Origin: RPQK01 sp041946865
Lineage (GTDB): Bacteria > Acidobacteriota > UBA6911 > RPQK01
Direction: 5' to 3'
Assembly (NCBI GenBank): GCA_041946865.1
Contig: JBHGBF010000271.1
Span: forward strand, 1 to 8,388
Length of the DNA: 8,388 bases
Notes under the pieces: model-generated
The model's database searches: none
Told to the model about the DNA's origin: nothing
The model's input: only the letters and a program-made list of their open reading frames with translations
Position numbers and translations under genes: made by a program
Shown here: one piece after another, positions 1 to 4,789 of the stretch
Layout: each line of letters starts with the position of its first letter
Numbering within the stretch: the first letter of the stretch is position 1

Positions 1-241
1 TCGTATCGTGGTCCGGGTGGGTGTTAGCGGCAATGTACCGAAAAGGGACCGAGTCGTAAGTCGCACGCTCCAGTTGTCGACTCGAATGCACCCCCGTTAT
101 CGCTCCGTAGAACAGCAGGGCCGTCAACATCCGACGCGAATAGGGCGCGCTCCCCCGCCCGCTGTACGACTCTTCCAGCGGCCTCAGATGTAACGGTTCA
201 CAGTCGTCTCCCGTGATCTTCTCAGGGTAGTTCCCCGTCAT
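1..241 (-). CDS. IS1182-family transposase, N-terminal part (runs off the left edge)
   Basis: Reading the minus strand from an ATG at 241, an open frame of 80 codons continues to the window edge without a stop. Residues 17-80 carry the conserved N-terminal block of IS1182-type transposases (DUF772-like domain): ESYSGRGSAPYS, then a hydrophobic ALLFYG stretch, SSRQLERATYDSVPFRYIAA, and NTHPDHDT. The family is a DDE transposase that moves its own insertion sequence; the catalytic core would lie beyond the left edge. The first ~16 residues do not resemble the usual family start, which has a PPS...WLPEDHLARFV-type block before this region, and I find no such block in any upstream frame. The N terminus therefore looks lost or replaced, and the copy may be a remnant. 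Family assignment is from remembered consensus. The start codon is uncertain. Confidence 0.8.
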   Translation of the reverse strand, partial: MTGNYPEKITGDDCEPLHLRPLEESYSGRGSAPYSRRMLTALLFYGAITGVHSSRQLERATYDSVPFRYIAANTHPDHDT

Positions 242-297
242 TTTTCCGATTTCGCACTCCCCATTCGGACGACGCGAGGGACCCGATCTCCAAGGCT

Positions 298-342
298 GGG
301 ATAGGATACTTCTGGTGCGTAGACAAGCGAGTATCCCATCCC
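298..342. repeat. 13-bp inverted repeat with 19-nt spacer
   Basis: The left arm GGGATAGGATACT (298-310) is complementary to AGTATCCCATCCC (330-342) except for one position. It lies about 55 nt upstream of the transposase frame. It could be a relic of an insertion-sequence end, a transcript hairpin or a protein-binding site. No T-run follows on either strand, so an intrinsic terminator is unlikely. Confidence 0.5.
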
Positions 343-379
343 GGCCAGCCGAGCCAGAACGAGACGGACTATAAGGTGG

Positions 380-402
380 ACCCCGACGGCAAGCGTCGGG
401 GT
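380..402. repeat. Perfect 9-bp stem, 5-nt loop hairpin
   Basis: ACCCCGACG (380-388) and CGTCGGGGT (394-402) pair perfectly around the loop GCAAG. The hairpin lies about 145 nt downstream of the reconstructed stop of the broken ATPase gene (minus direction). It could slow or end transcription from that gene, but no T-tract follows the stem on either strand, so a classical intrinsic terminator is not supported. Confidence 0.5.
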
Positions 403-546
403 CGGTCGCGTTTGACTGGTCCGAAGGCTTCGGCTCCGAAAGCTGATGATGGGATAGAAAGAGAAGCCCCGCCAGGAGGCAAGTCCTGACGGGGAGACTG
501 AGGAGGAGCTGACTCAGCTTCCGTCGCGTCAGCCTTCGGCCTGCGC

Positions 547-1541
547 TCAACCGGCAGGCTGGTTTTGCAGCCGGCGCGACCCGGCCGCAAACTGGGAAGG
601 AAGTCGGTAAAGCCCGTTGTCACGGACCAGGCGTCCGGCCTGCCAGGCGTCGGCCAGGGCCAGGCAGTCCGTTTGGAGCATTCACAGGCAGCCATGACCG
701 CGTCTCGCAGTTGGCCGTAGGGCGCCGGGCTCCCGAGGGAAACCAGTGCGGCTTCCACATCCGCTCGCTCCACCTTGCGGCGGGACCGGGGCGGACTTTG
801 ACGGGAACCGGTCGCGGTAAACCAGAGCGTTGAGGAATCGAGAGTCAGGAGCCGGGGCGCGAGCGGTGCGGCGTAGCGGAACTGAAGGCGCAGTTCGACG
901 GTCGGCAGTTCCGGAGAGGAACGGGTCAACAGGAGGTAACTGTTGCCCACGGCATTCAAGGCGCTGGAGCCGCGAAAGGCGCTTCCCACTTCGTAGCGGG
1001 CCACCGACTTGCGGACGTGATGGACTACGACGAGAGCGGTACCCGAGGCCTCCCGCATTTTCAGCAACGTCTGGCACAAGGCGGCCATGGCGCGGGTGTC
1101 GTTCTCATCCTGGTCATGGGCCGAGCAAAGGGGGTCGAGCACGATCACTTCGGCCGCCGCCGAGCGGGCGGCGGCCAGGAAGTGATTAAGGGCGGCGGTG
1201 GTGCTCAAGAGTTGACCGGCGGCAAAGGTGTCGACAAAGAGGTTTTCATCGGCCCCGGGCCCGAGCGCTTCCCGCATTCGGCCCAGACGCTGCGCGAACT
1301 GACTGGTGGGCAGCTCAAACTGACAGATGGGCACCCGCCGGCGGGCGCGACCTCGAAACCGGCCCGGGAAGAGCCAGCCGCCACGGCCAGGGCCAGATTG
1401 GCGACCAGCAGGGACTTGCCCACCTTGGGCTCGCCTCCCACGAACAGGATGCCGCCGGCAGGCTTCACCGGTAAACAGGCCCAGGCCCCGATGGGAGCGA
1501 TGACGCACCAGCCGATCGAGACGGTCCAGGAGATTCGTCAA
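547..1541 (-). pseudogene. Broken AAA_25/RepA-like P-loop ATPase gene (several frameshifts)
   Basis: The motifs of one RecA-fold ATPase are spread over different frames. A Walker A motif, GGEPKVGKS, lies at about 1412-1435 in a frame open from a GTG at 1468. After a shift near 1371-1385 a second frame supplies GWLFPGRF, ICQFELPTSQFAQRL, Walker B VIVLDP (1131-1148), the sensor-like VVVHHVRK and RGSSALNAVGN, followed by a winged-helix-like tail. After a shift near 655-665 a third frame gives LALADAWQAGRLVRDNGLYR and stops at 547-549. Both shifts equal the loss of one base. The N terminus may carry more: LLDRLDRLV is in the second frame from a TTG at 1541, and GPGPVYR is in the third frame just before the Walker A frame. 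Intact relatives act as hexameric ATPases in plasmid, phage or mobile-element replication or DNA handling. The longest single frame (369-1541) and a short one (1205-1468) are both pieces of this gene, not separate genes. Sequencing error is the alternative, but neighbouring long genes are intact. Confidence 0.78.
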
Positions 1542-1553
1542 TAGTAATTGCAG

Positions 1554-1574
1554 TAGTCTTCATATTGGAGACTA
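1554..1574. repeat. Small inverted repeat upstream of the ATPase gene
   Basis: TAGTCT (1554-1559) and AGACTA (1569-1574) form a 6-bp stem around 9 nt, placed 13 nt upstream of the possible TTG start at 1541. The position would suit an operator or leader hairpin of the now broken ATPase gene. The arms are short enough to arise by chance. Confidence 0.2.
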
Positions 1575-1605
1575 TGGAGTGCTGGGGGTAACGTCAATGT
1601 CGGTT

Positions 1606-1650
1606 TCTTTACCGCAGAGACACAGAGGACCCGGAGGAAAACACAGGGCC
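1606..1650. repeat. Degenerate CAGAG-type short tandem repeat tract
   Basis: The stretch reads as loosely repeated 8-9-nt units: CCGCAGAG, ACACAGAG, GACCCGGA, GGAAAACA. On the opposite strand it reads as CTCTGTGTCTCTGCGG. From memory, tracts of this kind recur many times between genes in several large GC-rich bacterial genomes and have no known coding role. It sits between the end of the chaperone operon and the broken ATPase gene. Whether it is repeated elsewhere in this genome cannot be seen here. Confidence 0.45.
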
Positions 1651-1659
1651 GCTTCGCGC

Positions 1660-1672
1660 CTGTCAGTGACAG
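1660..1672. promoter_or_regulatory. 13-nt palindrome CTGTCAGTGACAG
   Basis: This is a perfect dyad with 6-nt arms around a central G, located 60 nt downstream of the last gene of the chaperone operon and about 120 nt upstream of the ATPase start region. Its size and symmetry fit a dimeric regulator site, but no regulator gene lies in the window and no promoter could be placed next to it. The function is not established. Confidence 0.25.
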
Positions 1673-1732
1673 ACACGTTTCGCGTGGGCAGCGCTGTGAG
1701 GGGCGCATCTGCGAATTTGAAAACTAAAAACT

Positions 1733-2029
1733 TCAGACACGGCCCCAGCGGAGTTCTTGGGCTATGCGGACGGCGCTCGCGAAACGGCCGCAGGCAAGGT
1801 TGGCGAGAGCCAGGCACTTGAGGGATTCGGCGCAACGGTGCAATTCGCACGCACGCGAAGCGTGCAACCAGGCGGTGTGCGGCAACCTGTCGCACAGGGC
1901 CTGGGAGGATTGAAACCGATGTCCCGCAGCCGCGCGCTCGATAGCCAGCACCGCGGCCAGCTCGGCGCCACAACGATGACAGGTCGTTCCTCCCCGATAG
2001 GCCGCCTTGCAGGAAGGACACGCTTCCAT
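1733..2029 (-). CDS. Small zinc-ribbon protein with TPR-like tail, last gene of the Hsp70 operon
   Basis: This 98-aa protein opens with a four-cysteine zinc ribbon, CPSC (residues 4-7) and CHRC (17-20), nine residues apart. After that come helices rich in Ala, Leu and Arg. The segment at 62-92 (ELHRCAESLKCLALANLACG, then RFASAVRIAQEL) has the small/large residue pattern of one TPR unit. The ATG at 2029 was chosen because the cysteine motif follows at once and GGAG stands 10 nt upstream, overlapping the Hsp70 stop codon. Upstream codons in the same frame lie inside the Hsp70 gene. The gap to the Hsp70 gene is 7 nt, so the two are almost certainly co-transcribed and coupled. No enzyme motif is visible. 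I infer a binding or adaptor role for the chaperone; I cannot name a substrate. It is cytoplasmic, with no signal peptide. Confidence 0.8.
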   Translation of the reverse strand: MEACPSCKAAYRGGTTCHRCGAELAAVLAIERAAAGHRFQSSQALCDRLPHTAWLHASRACELHRCAESLKCLALANLACGRFASAVRIAQELRWGRV

Positions 2030-2036
2030 AGTCGAT

Positions 2037-3815
2037 TCACTCCAGATAAAAGAGGATGTCTTCCAGCGCGGCACAAAGCTCATGAGCCCGGTCCTTGTCC
2101 CCGGCGGCTTCGGCGGCCTCGATTTCCGTCATCAGTCGCTCGATCTCGGCGCGGTCCGACTCGCTCTGCTTCATGAGTTTCCGGGCGCGGTTGACGGTGC
2201 GTTCGATCTCAAAGTCTGCTGGGGTGGCATCCGGCCGGCCGTCCTCCTGTGCGGCGATTTGAGGCGCCGCCGCATCCTCGCGCCAAAGCTCCGCCACTTT
2301 TCGCCGCGAGGCTTCCAGCTGCTCCGCGTCGGGCCGAGCCATGGCGTTTTCGATCCGTCCCGTAATCTCCCGTCCGGTGGCCCGTTCGACCGCCTTCACC
2401 TCCAGGATGCCATCCAGATTCAGAGCGTAGGTGAAGAGAATGCCTCCCTCGTAAGCTTCCGGGGTCTTATTGAGCCCGCCGAGCTCGAACTCGCCGATGA
2501 GGACGTTCTCCGAAGCGCGCGCGTGCTCGCCCTGAAAAACCGTGATGTGTACCCGTTCCTGGTCTTCAAAAATAGTGCTGAAGAGGTCCGTCCGTGACGC
2601 CGGAAGCTTGGTATTGCGCCGGATTATCGGATGGAACTTGTCGAAGTCGCCGGTCAGGTGATCGACGACCCGCGTTCCGAACGTGTACGGCGTGATGTCG
2701 ACGAGCACCGCGCCCACGTCGATCCCCATTTCCATGCCCGCCTGCACGGCCGCGCCGAGCGCGACACAGAGGTCGGGATCGACCTCCCCATGAGGTTCCT
2801 TGCGCAGCTTTTCCGTGAGCAGCTGCGAGATGCGCGGGATTCGGGTCGAGCCGCCCACAAGCAGGATCTTGTCGATCTCCGACGGGGTCACGCGGGCATC
2901 CTCGAGAGCGCGCGTGACCGAGCGCATGGTCCCGCTCAGGTGGCCCTCTATCATTTCCTCGAGCTCGTAGCGTGTCAGTTCCGAGACGAGGTGGCAGGGC
3001 CGGCCCGCCGTTTCCAGGATGTAGTCTTCCTGAATCAAAGCGACCGGGGCCGTGGAGAGTTGGATTTTGGCGGCTTCGGCTGCCTGCTTCAGCCTGGCTC
3101 TCGTGACGGGAGGAATGCCGTCAACGCCGTGCTCCTTTCGCAACTGCGCGATCAGCCGCTCGACGATCAGGGCGTCGAAGTCGTCCCCGCCCAGGTGATT
3201 GTCGCCCGTGGAGGAGAGCACTTCCACTACCCCGTCCTCGACAACGACCACCGAAACGTCGAAAGTCCCCCCTCCGAGATCGTACACGAGGATCTTTTGC
3301 CGTCCGGCGGTCTTGGCCTCATAGGCGAGCGCGGCGGCAGTCGGCTCGTTGATGATCCGCACCGCCTGCAAACCGGCGATGGAGGCGGCCTCGCGGGTCG
3401 CCTGCCGCTGGGCGTCCGTGAAGTAGGCCGGCACGGTCACCACGGCTCGCTCCACGGGCTTTCTCAAGGCGGCAGTGGCGCGGTCCTTCAGGCGCTTGAG
3501 TATGAAGGCCGAGATCTCCTGGGGCGTGTAGGTCTGCGGCCCCATGGCCACGCGCTCGTCTGATCCCATCTTTCGTTTTATCGAGATGACCGTACGTTCG
3601 GGATAGACCGGATACTGGTGGCGCGCGGCAGGACCGACGATGACCTTGTCGTCGTCATCCAGACCAACGCAGGACGGCAATATCCCGTCATCGTCTTCGG
3701 TTAAGACCCGCGGCTGGCCGCCGGCCGCAAACGCGACCTCGGAATTCGTGGTTCCGAGATCGATCCCCACAATGGGACTTTCTGGACAATCGATGGGAAA
3801 CGTGGATGAATTCAC
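2037..3815 (-). CDS. Hsp70/DnaK-like molecular chaperone (accessory paralogue type)
   Basis: This is a 592-aa ATP-driven chaperone that binds and releases unfolded peptide segments. The nucleotide-binding domain covers about residues 14-368: phosphate-1 loop IDLGTTNSEVAF (18-29), a lysine equivalent to the catalytic one at K80, VTVPAYFTDAQRQAT (127-140), INEPTAAALAYE (155-166), phosphate-2 YDLGGGTFDVSV (178-189), HLGGDDFD (207-214), and the adenosine motif LLVGGSTRIP (318-327). The linker VLVD (370-373) leads to the beta peptide-binding domain (about 374-490; DITPYTFGTRV, TVFQGEHARASEN, DGILEVKA) and a short helical lid ending in FYLE. It is shorter than E. coli DnaK (638 aa): about 20 residues are missing after K80 (subdomain IB region), and the lid end and charged tail are absent. 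The start is GTG at 3815, with AAGG 9 nt upstream. GrpE-like ends 11 nt before it and the zinc-ribbon gene begins 7 nt after. The divergence and context suggest a specialised paralogue rather than housekeeping DnaK. Confidence 0.96.
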   Translation of the reverse strand: MNSSTFPIDCPESPIVGIDLGTTNSEVAFAAGGQPRVLTEDDDGILPSCVGLDDDDKVIVGPAARHQYPVYPERTVISIKRKMGSDERVAMGPQTYTPQEISAFILKRLKDRATAALRKPVERAVVTVPAYFTDAQRQATREAASIAGLQAVRIINEPTAAALAYEAKTAGRQKILVYDLGGGTFDVSVVVVEDGVVEVLSSTGDNHLGGDDFDALIVERLIAQLRKEHGVDGIPPVTRARLKQAAEAAKIQLSTAPVALIQEDYILETAGRPCHLVSELTRYELEEMIEGHLSGTMRSVTRALEDARVTPSEIDKILLVGGSTRIPRISQLLTEKLRKEPHGEVDPDLCVALGAAVQAGMEMGIDVGAVLVDITPYTFGTRVVDHLTGDFDKFHPIIRRNTKLPASRTDLFSTIFEDQERVHITVFQGEHARASENVLIGEFELGGLNKTPEAYEGGILFTYALNLDGILEVKAVERATGREITGRIENAMARPDAEQLEASRRKVAELWREDAAAPQIAAQEDGRPDATPADFEIERTVNRARKLMKQSESDRAEIERLMTEIEAAEAAGDKDRAHELCAALEDILFYLE

Positions 3816-3826
3816 GACTGTTTACC

Positions 3827-4477
3827 TTACCTCATTGCGGTGACGATCACGCGCGCCGGACGTATGACCTTGTCGCCTTGTTTGAACCCCCCACGCACCT
3901 CCTCGACGACGGTGCCCGGGCTCGCCCCCTTGCTGTCGCGCGTCTCAACGGCCTCCATGGAGTTGGGATCGAAGCGCCGTCCCAAGGCCTGAACAGGGAC
4001 AATCCCGGCCCGGGCCAAGGCCCGGTCACATCGTTCGAGGGCCAGCCTCTGCCCCAGCAGAATGGCCTCCAGCAGATCGGGGCCTGGCAGGTTCTCACGG
4101 TCCGCCCGGCTCACGGCTGCGGCCGTGTTCGCAAGTCCGCGACTGATGGCGTCTCGGATGTCGAGAAAAGGGAGCAGAGCGTCCAGGACGGCGAGACTGT
4201 TGCCGGCTTCCGAGGCTGGGCGCACGTCTCTGCGAGACGGCCCGCCGGCAAACGACTCGCGGGCTTGCTGCAGCTCGCGTGTGGCGCGCAACTGTTCACG
4301 GTTCTGAAGACGCAACTCCTGGCGCAACGCGGCCAGCTCCGAAAAAAGGGAATGCAGGTCGGGCAGCCGATTCCCCCCTTCCGTGGCCTGGGGTTCGGTC
4401 GAGGCGGGACCGGCCTCCAGCCAGGCGCGGAAATCCCGCAGCAGTTCTTCTTTCCACGGCTCGAGAGCCTTAGACAT
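3827..4477 (-). CDS. GrpE-type nucleotide exchange factor
   Basis: This 216-aa protein is predicted to release ADP from the partner Hsp70 and so reset its peptide-binding cycle. Residues 36-75 form a Leu/Gln/Glu/Arg-rich coiled coil, the dimer stalk of the family. Residues 93-155 form the four-helix-bundle segment. Residues 158-216 are the beta-wing domain that contacts Hsp70: GIVPVQALGRRFDPN, MEAVET, PGTVVEEVRGGFKQGD and VIRPARVIVT, close to the usual HEAM...PGTV...GYK...RVLRPARVVV pattern. The stalk is short and the wing well conserved. The ATG at 4477 was chosen because GAGGG lies 8 nt upstream and the start overlaps the end of the J-like gene by 8 nt; the longer upstream reading frame runs inside that gene. 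The Hsp70 gene starts 11 nt after the stop. Its closest partner is therefore most likely that Hsp70. Confidence 0.92.
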   Translation of the reverse strand: MSKALEPWKEELLRDFRAWLEAGPASTEPQATEGGNRLPDLHSLFSELAALRQELRLQNREQLRATRELQQARESFAGGPSRRDVRPASEAGNSLAVLDALLPFLDIRDAISRGLANTAAAVSRADRENLPGPDLLEAILLGQRLALERCDRALARAGIVPVQALGRRFDPNSMEAVETRDSKGASPGTVVEEVRGGFKQGDKVIRPARVIVTAMR

Positions 4478-4775
4478 CTTTGATACCCTCTGCCGCCAGC
4501 AGTTCCTTGAGCCCCATGCGGACATGGTTCGTGGCCGCAGCGGCGACAAGGTCGCGCAACGCTTCCTCGTAGCCGGGGTAGGTCCGAATGCCGTAAATCA
4601 ACTCGCGGATCCTCAGCCGTTCGTCTTTGACTTTTTCGTAGGCCGCGCAGATCTGCTCGAAACGCCGGGGCGAACGCGCCGGCGTGTGCCGCTTCACAAG
4701 CTGCAGGTAGCGAGCCCGGATTTCCTCTTGTGTGGCGTCCGGCTTGAGACCGAGTATCAGGTAAGGTGTCAGCAA
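4470..4775 (-). CDS. J-domain-like protein lacking the HPD motif
   Basis: This ~101-aa protein has the layout of a J domain: PYLILGLKPDATQEEI (residues 4-19, helix I and the turn into helix II), ARYLQLVKRH (helix II), a loop, then RRFEQICAAYEKVKDE (helix III). The rest is a helical tail of about 45 residues with no zinc-finger or client-binding domain. In classical DnaJ proteins the loop carries HPD, needed to trigger ATP hydrolysis in Hsp70; here the aligned residues are H30-T31-P32-A33, so the Asp is missing. It may still bind the neighbouring Hsp70 or act by another mechanism. I prefer the TTG at 4775: a full GGAGGT stands 6 nt upstream (4782-4787) and the homology begins just after it. 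A GTG at 4793 overlapping the TPR stop as GTGA is the alternative and adds six residues. The 3' end overlaps the GrpE-like gene by 8 nt. Confidence 0.85.
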   Translation of the reverse strand: MLTPYLILGLKPDATQEEIRARYLQLVKRHTPARSPRRFEQICAAYEKVKDERLRIRELIYGIRTYPGYEEALRDLVAAAATNHVRMGLKELLAAEGIKDV

Positions 4776-4781
4776 ATGAAA

Positions 4782-4787
4782 ACCTCC
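4782..4787 (-). promoter_or_regulatory. Strong ribosome binding site GGAGGT of the J-like gene
   Basis: GGAGGT followed by 6 nt and TTG decides the preferred start of the J-like gene at 4775. It lies immediately after the TPR stop codon. The GTG at 4793 lies upstream of this site and has no comparable Shine-Dalgarno sequence of its own. Confidence 0.6.
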
Positions 4788-4789
4788 GT

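Larger units (their letters stand above)
242..546. other. Non-coding stretch between transposase fragment and broken ATPase
   Basis: I see no convincing gene here. An open frame continues across it from the upstream ATPase region (to a stop at 369), but its residues there are an arginine/proline-rich read-through product of a shifted frame. The stretch holds two inverted repeats, listed separately (298-342 and 380-402). It probably contains the outer flank of the transposase-bearing element, though no clear terminal repeat or target duplication could be paired inside the window. Confidence 0.5.

Noticed and set aside
369..546. C-terminal part of the 390-aa open frame (369-1541) as real coding sequence
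   Set aside because: After about 660 the protein-like signal (LALADAWQAGRLVRDNGLYR) moves to another frame with a stop at 547-549; the rest of the long frame is a shifted read-through product.
1572..2021. 149-aa minus-strand open frame overlapping the zinc-ribbon gene
   Set aside because: The alternative frame (1733-2029) has the paired CxxC motifs, a ribosome site and proper spacing to Hsp70; the 149-aa frame has none of these.
2631..3563. 310-aa plus-strand open frame inside the Hsp70 gene
   Set aside because: Antisense shadow of a strongly conserved Hsp70 coding region in GC-rich DNA; its composition is Arg/Gly/Asp-rich with no motif.
3806..4483. 225-aa plus-strand open frame opposite the GrpE-like gene
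   Set aside because: It mirrors the GrpE-like coding frame and has no recognisable domain.
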